Below, piece after piece: positions 22,603-34,500 of a DNA stretch of 64,000 nt. The number at the start of each line of letters is the position of its first letter. Within the stretch, counting starts at the first letter, position 1. Source of the stretch: Dallia pectoralis (Eukaryota > Chordata > Actinopteri > Esociformes > Umbridae); NCBI GenBank assembly GCA_029465975.1, contig CM055753.1, positions 10,575,557 through 10,639,556 of the forward strand. The letters run 5' to 3'. Below the pieces are notes generated by a model. The model ran no database searches and was not told the origin of the DNA. It saw only the letters and a program-made list of their open reading frames with translations. The translations under genes were made by a program, and so were the position numbers.

Positions 22603-24844
22603 TCAATCATCATCATCAAATTTAATCTTCTTCCCCTGGAAAGCTACCATCTGTGTCAGCTGTTCCTTTCTCTTCCTACTGGCCTCCCAGGACGGGTGCA
22701 ATGCCTGCTCTGTGGCCTGATGCGAAGAAAAGGAAGAGTGCCCCCTTCCTCTGCCTCTCCCAGGACCCTTGTCTTGTGATACACGACCTCGAGACGAGCC
22801 GTCTTTACCCCCTCTGCCCCTGTCCCCTTCCAACCTAGTCCCATTGCCTCCACCTCTACCCCGTCCCCTGCCTTTTTTGGACCCGGACAGACTGGAGCAG
22901 AAGACAGATGTGAAGTTGGCCTTGGAGTTCCTGTCTAGCCTGTCTTCCAATTGGTCCTGTTCTGTCTGGTGTGGTTTTAAACTGTCCAGCGGTTGCAGCA
23001 GTGGGTTTTCCCCCATCACAAAGCCTGTACCATCCCCACCTCCAGGTGGCGCTGCAGCCTTGGCCCTAGTTTTTTTCTTGAGCTTAGTGACTTTGCCAAG
23101 GAAGAAGTCATCGCTGTCGCTTTCCTCTGAGTGTGAGGACTGCTTCTGGAAGCGCTCCTCTGTGCTGTCATCAAAATACTCCTTGTCATCACTGCTATCG
23201 TCTGAGGACTCCAAGTCACTCTCTACACCATCATTATCTTCCTCTTGTCCCTCCTCCTTGTTTCTAAGATCTTTCCTTTGGGATTTAGAATCTGTGCGAT
23301 TTTGAGTCTTTTGAGGTGCCGGCGTTCCCCCAGGGATCTCTTGCGTTGATGGTACTGGTTTCTGTGCTGGGAGCTTCGTGGGTTGCTCAGATTCCATTTT
23401 CTTCAGGGGTGCAATCTGAGGAGCCTCTATCACGAAAGGCGTTACATTGTCTATCAAAGCCTTCAGGGTCTCTGACATCTCTGAGTGAGGAGAAGACGCA
23501 ACCTTCTCGATGGAGGATTCTGTGTTCTCCGGGGGAGATTCTGTGTTCTCCGGGGGAGATTCTGTGTTCTCCGGGGGAGATTCTGTGTTCTCCGGGGGAG
23601 ATTCTGTGTTCTCCGGGGGAGATTCTGTGTTCTCCGGGGGAGATTCTGTGTTCTCTGGGGAGATTCTGTGTTCTCAATGCAGGATATTTCTCTGATAACA
23701 GTCTTATTAACAGGAATTCCAGCTGGTATATAAGGCATTACACTCTTGCTCTTCACAACCATTCCACATTCCTCCTCATCATCATTCTCTCCTTTACTTT
23801 CTTCCACCTCTTTGCTTTCACCCACCACTTCTTTTGTATCACCAAGCCGTGGCAGTGCTTTTACCTGTATCTCCGTTTTACCAGCAACCTCATTTTCTCC
23901 TTTCACTACCGCCATCCTGTCATCCTTAAATGCTTTGATGGCAGCTTTTAGGGTGTCGATCTTCTTGCTGAACTGGGGATGAGTGGCGATACGAACCATG
24001 GCTCTGTCAGTGAGGGTGGCATGTGGGTTCTTACAGACCAACTCAAAGCTAAGGTTCTTCTGGAGGGCGGCCTTCGTAACCTAGAAAGAACAGAGTAGTT
24101 ATGATCTTGTTGTGGTTCATTTAATGTAATCCTGTAGTTAATTTTTCAAAAAACAAAGTTTTTTTTTAGGTGCACTTGAGGTAAAAACAAACAAACAGGG
24201 TATGCAGTGCAGTAAACCAATGACAAAAGGTACACAAATATTACTTCCTTTGTAACTGTATTGTACAATTCACACTAACTTAGTAACAGTGCACATGTTC
24301 CAGTTCTACTTATCAGAGCATATATTTACTAAAAAAAGGTGCTATATATCACAGCAACAGCTTCGGTATGAAATACAACCATGAACTAAGCATAACCACT
24401 GCCACATTCCAAATACAGAATACCCACCGGGTCAGATTTTAGTCTCTTCATCACATGAATTTCCTCAAGCAGTCTGGCTCCCCTCCTACGGTTCCTCTCC
24501 AGATCTTCCTCCGTACCCTTCCTCTTCTTCAGTTGTGCGATCTGCTTAATCAACTTCCTGATGACTTGAGTCCTCACTCTTCTGACCTCCTTTCTCATCC
24601 TCACCACCTCATTATTGAGGTTCAATGGAACTGGCTTACTGGGATCCTCGGTTTTTTTCTTTCTCCTTGGAATCTGTGGCTTCTTCTTCTTCTTTTTTAG
24701 AACAGCTGGATTTTTGGGTTTCCGTGGAAGCACCGGTTTCACATCTTCCTTGAGAACCCCCATCTCTTGGCTTAGATCATCAGGTATCTTCTGTGCCTCT
24801 GGAAACACGAGAACTGTGTCTTGCTGTGGGTCGCTTGTTGACAT
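22603..24844 (-). CDS. srfbp1: Serum response factor-binding protein 1 (BUD22 family), frameshifted in this copy
   Basis: BUD22-family nuclear protein; mammalian SRFBP1 binds SRF, and yeast Bud22 acts in small-subunit ribosome biogenesis. Coding exons: 24844-24428 (139 codons, phase 0, donor GTGGGT) and 24080-22603 (acceptor TTTCTAG). Conserved landmarks are LNLNNEVVRMRKEV and LLEEIHVMKRLKSDP in exon 1, VTKAALQ..ATHPQFSKKID at the start of exon 2, a long acidic Ser-rich middle (about 23290-23100), an RGR/GRG-rich basic tail, and the diagnostic C-terminus LHPSWEASRKRKEQ..FQGKKIKFDDDD. Compared with human SRFBP1 there is an extra Lys/Pro-rich N-terminus of roughly 75 residues before LNLNNEV. 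Exon 2 is 1478 nt, one short of a multiple of three: a 7-residue repeat has one 20-bp unit, so the upstream frame runs into a stop at about 23463. Without that lost base the protein would be about 631 aa. Sequence error, polymorphism and inactivation all remain possible. Confidence 0.9.
23512..23680 (-). repeat. Coding minisatellite (21-bp, PPENTES repeats) with a frameshift in srfbp1
   Basis: Eight tandem copies of a 21-bp unit. On the minus strand six read in frame as the heptapeptide PPENTES, which continues without a break into the downstream SRFBP1 sequence. The unit nearest the 5' side (about 23655-23675) is only 20 bp, with four G instead of five on the plus strand. This switches the upstream frame to RTQNLPR repeats. 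Confidence 0.92.
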
Positions 24845-25173
24845 CTGCGGATGATGCGTTTAAAAAATGAGTTCATAGAGAGCAAAAGCCTAATACTCTC
24901 GGTTCTCCTTAACAGTTTAAATCACAACACTCAATCTGTAGTATGTAAAGAATTGACTACAACAGGATGCCACTGGACTGGTAAAAGTTAGCACATTTAG
25001 CTGGTAGCTGAAGTTAGCAAATATACAAGCGTGGCCGAGAAAGCAGCATGGTAGCGAGATGTCAGCATTACTATGTCAAGAAAGCATAATTCATTTATCT
25101 TTGAATACGTTTCAAACCCTCTCAAAATGCATTACAGTTACCACAGCATCAACGCGATCAGAATAACCCCTAC

Positions 25174-25240
25174 CTTCAAAGGCCAAACGTGGACATTTGA
25201 GCGAGCTTTCTTCTGATAATCTAGGCAGCAGCCATGTTTC
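25174..25240 (-). other. srfbp1 non-coding first exon with two uORFs
   Basis: Inferred 5' UTR exon ending in GAAG|GTAGGG at 25174/25173. It would splice to CCGCAG|ATGTCAACA at 24844, directly in front of the main start codon. It carries two complete upstream ORFs: ATG GCT GCT GCC TAG (25235-25221) and a six-codon one from 25196 to the TGA at 25178-25176. Neither runs into the main frame, so the assigned start at 24844 stands. Translation control by these uORFs is a prediction. Confidence 0.6.
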
Positions 25241-25500
25241 TCCTGCGTCAGCGCGTAAGATTGACGTAAACGAAACGACGTCGTGCGTGCGTCGTGACGT
25301 CAGACACGAAAAGGGGGAGGCGCCTCAGTGCAGTGTGTTTTTATTTATGTCTTTGTTTCGCGTCCAGCCAGCGAACAGCAACGACAACAGCAACAACAAC
25401 AATGGTGGACATTTGACGACATGTTCAGTGCTGACCGCTGGCGTGACATTTTCGTGACAACCACCGGACCGATATCCGAGCCGAACCGAGCGGCGGGAGG
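25241..25500. promoter_or_regulatory. Bidirectional srfbp1-maco1 promoter with CRE
   Basis: About 260 bp separates the divergent srfbp1 first exon and the maco1 start codon. It is CpG-rich (cgacgtcgtgcgtgcgtcgt) and holds a perfect TGACGTCA CRE palindrome at 25295-25302, plus a half-site TGACGTAA at 25262-25269. No TATA box is obvious. The arrangement is that of a shared CpG-type promoter. Transcription start sites cannot be read from the sequence. Confidence 0.7.
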
Positions 25501-28500
25501 ATGAAGCGGCGCAATGCGGACTGCAGCAAGCTCCGACGGCCGCAGAAACGGAACCGAATTACCGAGGGTATATATAGCAGGTAACGGACATGGTCACACA
25601 ACAATGGCGACCGTGATATAGATATATATATAAAACAGCGAGGACTGTGCGCTGTCATCTAGTGCGTCAATTAACTGGACTTGTATTAGTGCGCCTATAA
25701 TTTTGTCAGCTTGCTATAATAATACGAGTCGAAAGCCCTATAAATGGAGTGACAGTGAAGGCCTAGTGTGCAAATGCAGCAGCTGCTAAATGCTCTCTAT
25801 TGGTTTGTTAACAATTCTGACAGCTCCACCGACTGGTTCAACCCAAATGATTGCAAAAGCGTTGGCATAATTCACACTGATTGAAACCCCAACTAGTATT
25901 GGAGAACATTGTTATTCTGATTGCACGGTGGATTCCTTCCTGGCTGCTGTTTATTCTGGTAGCATGGATGGCTACACAGCCATTGGTTGCACTGCATATT
26001 AGGACTAACAGCTGTTATAACGGGGGGAACATGACCCGACAGGCACACAGGTGTAAATGTGCAGGTCAGCCTTCCTTAACACTGGGTGGTATTTATCCCC
26101 ATTCTCTTTAAAGGCTGTGTGTTTCCTTAAGGGAACAGATAAGCTAGTGCCCGTCAGTAGTTTTATGAAAAATGTCCACACAAAAAACAGCCTTATAAAC
26201 TTCTTGTCTGTTGTTCGTTGATGACCTCTATAATGTAGAGATATCAGGATACGAATGTTTAATTCGATACACGTGTTTTTCCAAATATGACGGATGCTCC
26301 TGACATGCCACCTCCATATTGGTGCAGCTCTGGTCCAGGGCGTTAAAGCAAAGTGTGTGGCTTCTAGTTAGTGGAGGAATGCAAACTAACGCCCTGGACA
26401 AGATTCTACATTGCTCTTTCCCATTTCGAGTTTTACCGGTCAGGCTGTCTCAGTTCCTCTCTTCTGTTGACAGTGTGTGTGTGTGTGTGGTCAGCACACA
26501 CATAAAACCCTAGATGTCCATTTAATATCCCTCTTTCCCCCACCTCTTCACTTTTACCCACCCGATGCAGTACATTCCTCTACCTGAAGTTTCTGGTGGT
26601 GTGGGTTCTCGTACTGCTGGCAGACTTTGTGTTGGAGTTCAGGTTTGAGTACCTGTGGCCGTTCTGGCTCTTCATGCGCAGCGTGTACGACTCATTCCGA
26701 TACCAGGGCCTGGTGAGTAGCAGATGTGCCCGACGGGTACTTGGTTCAGGGGGCTGTACAAGAATGTCTGCTTGTTCAACCCATCTGAATGTATGTGAAT
26801 GAGCTAAATGTATCTGCAATGTGTAACTCACAGGGCCGTTGGTTCGATTCCCAGCACAAATAAAATGCTGGCAATTAGTGCTATGAGTCACTCTGCCAAA
26901 CGACATGTATTCATTTATATATATATATAAACAGAATTTATTCTATACATCGGGGATGCAAACGGATATGGTGTACATAGTATTGTGTGCTGATACATGA
27001 TGACTCCTCCCACTCCGCACTCTCTCCGCCCACTCTCTCCGCCCTCTCGCAGGCATTTTCGGTTTTCTTCGTGTGTGTGGCTTTCACGTCCGACATTATC
27101 TGCCTCCTCTTCATTCCCGTCCAATGGCTGTTCTTCGCCGCCAGCACCTATGTTTGGGTCCAGTACGTCTGGCATACTGGTAAGTGGTGGGCTGACTTGG
27201 GTACCGTTTACCGGTTAACAGGCTGGTCCTGGGCCAAGGTTTCTTTTGTTCAGCAAAGCAGCCACAGATGTATATTACCTGTCCACAGGGCAATAGAAGC
27301 CCGTCTGATTCGCGTCTGTTTTGTGGATTGTCAAACATGCAGGTCGACTGACCGCAACGGTCGTCTTCAAATTATGTTTCTATTCAAGTGAGGGAGCTGC
27401 AATTATCCACAACGTTTTATTGATCACCCAAGCCTGTCTGGTACAGTGCAGGTTAAGTGTTTTGGCTCGGCGAGTTTCCACAAATTGATAATGGATTGGA
27501 TTGCAATGTGTGTGATTGTAGCCAGGCAAGGGTCAAGATTTCTAAGTGCTGCAAAGTTATTGCATGGAAACGGGAGAGAACTTCTACGTCCTACTTGATA
27601 ATTAGCAGATTCAGACTGATTAGAACATGGCACTCTATTCGATTACCAACCACGTAAAACTGACATTTGCCCTGAACTCAATAGCACTTTTGGGGGGTCA
27701 GTGTTTTGGGAAAAGGCTGACTTACGAACGATATCACAAAGACTGCTATGGAGAAAAAAAACGACTTTTTAAATGTAACCCAATCAGATGGTCTGGTCTT
27801 AGATTCTCTCCTCTCTCTATCTCACGTTTATCCATCATATTATTCTGTTATCTTGTACCTGGATGCTTTTCATGTATACTGTCTTGGAATGATCCTGGCT
27901 ACTGTGTTACATGTTGAATGAAATGTTAAAAAAAAATATGTTTCTGAGTGTGTATGTTATGTCTCTCACTAAATCCTGTCTCCCCCTCCCTCACACAGAA
28001 AGGGGAGTTTGTCTACCCACCGTATCGCTATGGATACTGTTTGTGTATATTGAAGCTGCCATCCGCTTTAAAGATCTGAAGAACTTTCATGTGGATCTCT
28101 GTCGGCCCTTTGCTGCACACTGGTAATATGTCACCTGGATATCTTTCTGGTTTGCTCTGCTAATATGTCACCTGGTTATCTTTCTGGTTTGCTCTGGTAA
28201 TATGTCACCTGGTTATCTTTCTGGTTTGCTCTGGTAATATGTCACCTGGTTATCTTTCTGGTTCACTCTGGTAATATGTCACCTGGTTATCTTTCTGGTT
28301 TGCTCTGGTAATATGTCACCTGGATATCTTTCTGGTTCACTCTGGTAATATGTCACCTGGTTATCTTTCTGGTTTGCTCTGGTAATATGTCACCTGGTTA
28401 TCTTTCTGGTTTGCTCTGGTAATATGTCACCTGGTTATCTTTCTGGTTCACTCTGGTAATATGTCACCTGGTTATCTTTCTGGTTTGCTCTGGTAATATG

Positions 28501-31500
28501 TCACCTGGATATCTTTCTGGTTCACTCTGGTAATATGTCACCTGGTTATCTTTCTGGTTCACTCTGGTAATATGTCACCTGGTTATCTTTCTGGTTTGCT
28601 CTGGTAATATGTCACCTGGTTATCTTTCTGGTTTACTCTGGTAATATGTCACCAGTATATCTTTCTGGTTTACTCTGATAATATGTCCCCAGTATATCTT
28701 TCTGGTTCACTCTGGTAATATGTCACCTGGTTATCTTTCTGGTTTACTCTGGTAATATGTCACCAGTATATCTTTCTGGTTTACACTGGTAATATGTCAC
28801 CTGGTTATCTTTCTGGTTCACTCAGGTAATATGTCACCTGGTTATCTTTCTGGTTTACTCTGGTAATATGTCCCCAGTATATCTTTCTGGTTCACTCTGG
28901 TAATATGTCATCTGTTTCTCACATTTCTTCCTGGTTTAGTATTGGCTACCCAGTGGTGACTTTGGGTTTCGGCTTTAAGAGTTACGTCAGCTACAAGATG
29001 CGACTCCGTAAGCAGAGGGAGGTTCAGAGGGAGAACGATTTCTACATGCAGCTCCTACAGCAGGCCCTGCCCCCTGAACAACAGATGCTCCAGAGGCAGG
29101 AGAGGGAGGCAGAGGAGGGTGAGTGAGGATGCACACACACACACCTAATATGTCTTAGTCTATGTATGGGAGGACACTTAAGGTTACAGATGGTCCTTGT
29201 TCCTCCACCCAGCGAGGCTGTCTGTGTACTCCTGCTGTATCGCCATCTGGGACTCACCACCTGCTGTATCGCCATGTGGGGCCGGTGTAATATATGGGTG
29301 TGATATATGGGGCCGGTGTAATATATGGGGCCGGTGTAATATATGGGTGTGATATACGGGGCCGGTGTAATATGTGGGGCCGGTGTAATATGTGGGGCGG
29401 TGTAATATGGGGGCGGTGTAATATGTGGGGCCGGTGTAATATGTGGGGCCGGTGTAATATGTGGGGCCGGTGTAATATGTGGGGCCGGTGTGATACGTGG
29501 GGCCGGTGTGATACGTGGGGCGGTGTAATATGTGGGGCCGGTGTAATATGTGGGGCCGGTGTAATATGTGGGGCCGGTGTAATATATGGGGCCGGTGTAA
29601 TATATGGGTGTGATATACAGGGCCGGTGTAATATGTGGGGCCGGTGTGATACGTGGGGCCGGTGTGATACGTGGGGCCGGTGTGATACGTGGGGCCGGTG
29701 TGATACGTGGGGCCGGTGTGATACGTGGGGCCGGTGTGATACGTGGGGCCGGTGTAATATGTGGGGCCGGTGTAATATATGGGTGTAATATATGGGGCCG
29801 GTGTAATATATGGGTGTGAAATACGGGGCCGGTGTAATATGTGGGGCCGGTGTAATATGTGGGGCCGGTGTAATATGTGGGGCGGTGTAATATGTGGGGC
29901 CGGTGTAATATATGGGGCGGTGTAATATATGGGTGTGATATACAGGGCCGGTGTAATACGTGGGGCCGGTGTGATACGTGGGGCGGTGTGATACGTGGGG
30001 CCGGTGTGATACGTGGGGCGGTGTGATACGTGGGGCCGGTGTGATACGTGGGGCCGGTGTAATATGTGGGGCCGGTGTAATATATGGGTGTAATATATGG
30101 GGCCGGTGTAATATATGGGTGTGAAATACGGGGCCGGTGTAATATGTGGGGCCGGTGTGATATGTGGGGCCGGTGTGATATGTGGGGCCGGTGTGATACG
30201 TGGGGCCGGTGTGATACGTGGGGCCGGTGTGATACGTGGGGCTGGTGTGATACGTGGGGCCGGTGTGATACGTGGGGCCGGTGTGATATGTGGGGCCGGT
30301 GTGATATGTGGGGCCGGTGTAATATGTGGGGCCGGTGTGATACGTGGGGCCGGTGTAATATGTGGGGCCGGTGTAATATGTGGTTGTTATATACGGGGCC
30401 GGTGTAATATACGTGGGGCCGGTGTAATACGTGGGGCTGGTGTGATATACGGGTGTGATATATAGGGCCGGTGTAATATACTTTACCATACGGTAATACA
30501 CACACACACTCACAGACTTGTTTTGGTTGTTCTGTTAAGTACTTTTTTGGGACAAATGTTTTTCCATTAAAATGTCTAGTCTCTCTAAACGCCAACAACC
30601 CTAATTAGAACCTCATGCCTAAGAAACACTTTTGTCAATATGAGCAACGTCGTTCAGTTCTAGTCCTCACTATTTCCTCATGATTTCCTCCTGGTCCTCA
30701 CAAGTGTACACACACACACACTGTGGTAATCTCCCACACTGACCGTAACTTCCCTCCGTTTGCAGCAGCCATGGCTAAAGGAGGAACAACAGAAACAGAA
30801 CCCAATCCTCCAATATCACAAAACGGGTCAACTCCTGGCAAGAAGAGCCCCGTGAACGCCCCTGTGTTGTTACCGGAACTGGAATACCGGGAAAAGGGGA
30901 GAGACGGGAACAGCAAAGAGCGGGAGGGGAAAAAACAACAACAGCAGCACACAATAGGAATCAACAATAACAGTATTATAAACACACTGGACTCCAAATC
31001 ACAGGAGACAGAATACATGGAGAACCAAGTGGGGGCTAAGAGACTGATCAACAACTTGGGAGGTGGGGAAGAAGCGCACACGGATATCACACACCCTCCC
31101 AAGGAGGAGACGGCAGGCGGACTGCCTGGGAAGAACTACAAAAACGCCAACTCTTCCCCTCGGAATCACGGCTCCTCCAATGGAAGCGTTCCCTCATCCG
31201 GTACGTCCAATAAGAACGAGAGGAAGCAGAAGTCTGCGGGGAAAGGAGCGGCCAATCAGAAAGACCCCACGGAGAACTGCATACCAAACAATCAACTGAG
31301 CAAGCCAGACGCTCTAGTGCGGTAAGACACACACGGGTGGAGGTGATAGAGGTGGGGGTGGTGGATGTGATAGAGGTGGGGGTGGTGGAGGGGATAGAGG
31401 TGGGGGTGGTGGAGGTGATAGAGGTGGGGGTGGTGGAGGTGATAGAGGTGGGGGTGGTGGAGGGGATAGAGGTGGGGGTGGTGGATGTGATAGAGGTGGG

Positions 31501-34500
31501 GGTGGTGGAGGGGATAGAGGTGGGGGTGGTGGAGGTGGGGGTGGTGGAGGTGATAGAGGTGGGGGTGGTGGAGGGGATAGAGGTGGGGGTGGTGGAGGTG
31601 GGGGTGGTGGATGTGATAGAGGTGGGGGTGGTGGAGGGGATAGAGGTGGGGGTGGTGGAGGGGATAGAGGTGGGGGTGGTGGAGGGGATAGAGGTGGGGG
31701 TGGTGGAGGTGATAGAGGTGGGGGTGGTGGAGGTGATAGAGGTGGGGGTGGTGGAGGTGATAGAGGTGGGGGTGGTGGAGGTGATAGAGGTGGGGGTGGT
31801 GGAGGTGATAGAGGTGGGGGTGGTGGAGGGGATAGAGGTGGGGGTGGTGGAGGTGATAGAGGTGGGGGTGGTGGAGGTGATAGAGGTGGGGGTGGTGGAG
31901 GTGATAGAGGTGGGGGTGGTGGAGGTGATAGAGGTGGGGGTGGTGGAGGTGATAGAGGTGGGGGTGGTGGAGGGATAGAGGTGGGGGTGGTGGAGGTGAT
32001 AGAGGTGGGGGTGGTGGAGGTGATAGAGGTGGGGGTGGTGGAGGTGATAGAGGTGGGGGTGGTGGAGGTGATAGAGGTGGGGGTGGTGGAGGTGATAGAG
32101 GTGGGGGTGGTGGAGGTGATAGAGGTGGGGGTGGTGGAGGTGATAGAGGTGGGGGTGGTGGAGGGGATAGAGGTGGGGGTGGTGGAGGTGATAGAGGTGG
32201 GGGTGGTGGAGGTGATAGAGGTGGGGGTGGTGGAGGTGATAGAGGTGGGGGTGGTGGAGGTGATAGAGGTGGGGGTGGTGGATGTGATAGAGGTGGGGGT
32301 GGTGGATGTGATAGAGGTGGGGGTGGTGGAGGGGATAGAGGTGGGGGTGGTGGAGGTGATAGAGGTGGGGGTGGTGGAGGTGATAGAGGTGGGGGTGGTG
32401 GAGGTGATAGAGGTGGGGGTGGTGGAGGTGATAGAGGTGGGGGTGGTGGAGGGGATAGAGGTGGGGGTGGTGGAGGTGATAGAGGTGGGGGTGGTGGAGG
32501 TGATAGAGGTGGGGGTGGTGGAGGTGATAGAGGTGGGGGTGGTGGAGGTGATAGAGGTGGGGGTGGTGGATGTGATAGAGGTGGGGGTGGTGGAGGGGAT
32601 AGAGGTGGGGGTGGTGGAGGTGGGGGTGGTGGAGGTGATAGAGGTGGGGGTGGTGGATGTGATAGAGGTGGGGGTGGTGGATGTGATAGAGGTGGGGGTG
32701 GTGGAGGTGATAGAGGTGGGGGTGGTGGAGGTGATAGAGGTGGGGGTGGTGGAGGTGATAGAGGTGGGGGTGGTGGTGGGGGTGGTGGAGGGATAGAGGT
32801 GGGGGTGGTGGATGTGATAGAGGTGGGGGTGGTGGAGGGGATAGAGGTGGGGGTGGTGGAGGTGATAGAGGTGGGGGTGGTGGATGTGATAGAGGTGGGG
32901 GTGGTGGAGGGGATAGAGGTGGGGGTGGTGGAGGTGGGGGTGGTGGAGGTGATAGAGGTGGGGGTGGTGGATGTGATAGAGGTGGGGGTGGTGGATGTGA
33001 TAGAGGTGGGGGTGGTGGAGGTGATAGAGGTGGGGGTGGTGGAGGTGATAGAGGTGGGGGTGGTGGAGGTGATAGAGGTGGGGGTGGTGGTGGGGGTGGT
33101 GGAGGGGATAGAGGTGGGGGTGGTGGATGTGATAGAGGTGGGGGTGGTGGAGGGGATAGAGGTGGGGGTGGTGGAGGTGGGGGTGGTGGAGGTGATGGAG
33201 GTGGGGGTGGTGGAGGGATAGAGGTGGGGGTGGTGGATGTGATAGAGGTGGGGGTGGTGGAGGGGATAGAGGTGGGGGTGGTGGAGGTGGAGGTGGGGGT
33301 GGTGGAGGTGGGGGTGGTGGAGGTGATAGAGGTGGGGGTGGTGGATGTGATAGAGGTGGGGGTGGTGGATGTGATAGAGGTGGGGGTGGTGGAGGTGATA
33401 GAGGTGGGGGTGGTGGAGGTGATAGAGGTGGGGGTGGTGGAGGTGATAGAGGTGGGGGTGGTGGAGGGGATAGAGGTGGGGGTGGTGGAGGGATAGAGGT
33501 GGGGGTGGTGGATGTGATAGAGGTGGGGGTGGTGGAGGGGATAGAGGTGGGGGTGGTGGAGGTGGGGGTGGTGGAGGTGATAGAGGTGGGGGTGGTGGAG
33601 GGGATAGAGGTGGGGGTGGTGGATGTGATAGAGGTGGGGGTGGTGGAGGGGATAGAGGTGGGGGTGGTGGAGGTGGGGGTGGTGGATGTGATGGAGGTGG
33701 GGGTGGTGGAGGGGATAGAGGTGGGGGTGGTGGAGGTGATAGAGGTGGGGGTGGTGGATGTGATAGAGGTGGGGGTGGTGGAGGTGATAGAGGTGGGGGT
33801 GGTGGAGGTGATAGAGGTGGGGGTGGTGGAGGTGATAGAGGTGGGGGTGGTGGAGGGGATAGAGGTGGGGGTGGTGGAGGTGATAGAGGTGGGGGTGGTG
33901 GAGGTGATAGAGGTGGGGGTGGTGGATGTGATAGAGGTGGGGGTGGTGGAGGGGATAGAGGTGGGGGTGGTGGAGGTGGGGGTGGTGGAGGTGATAGAGG
34001 TGGGGGTGGTGGATGTGATAGAGGTGGGGGTGGTGGATGTGATAGAGGTGGGGGTGGTGGAGGTGATAGAGGTGGGGGTGGTGGAGGTGATAGAGGTGGG
34101 GGTGGTGGAGGTGATAGAGGTGGGGGTGGTGGTGGGGGTTTTGGTGGAGGGGATAGAGGTGGGGGTGGTGGATGTGATAGAGGTGGGGGTGGTGGAGGGG
34201 ATAGAGGTGGGGGTGGTGGAGGTGGGGGTGGTGGAGGTGATAGAGGTGGGGGTGGTGGATGTGATGGAGGTGGGGGTGGTGGAGGTGATAGAGGTGGGGG
34301 TGGTGGAGGGGATAGAGGTGGGGGTGGTGGATGTGATAGAGGTGGGGGTGGTGGAGGGGATAGAGGTGGGGGTGGTGGAGGTGGAGGTGGGGGTGGTGGA
34401 GGTGGGGGTGGTGGAGGTGATAGAGGTGGGGGTGGTGGATGTGATAGAGGTGGGGGTGGTGGATGTGATAGAGGTGGGGGTGGTGGAGGTGATAGAGGTG

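Noticed and set aside
29042..30598. Minus-strand ORFs of 419-518 aa rich in Thr, Pro, His and Tyr
   Set aside because: A pure product of the 17-bp minisatellite in maco1 intron 5, partly antisense to exon 5.
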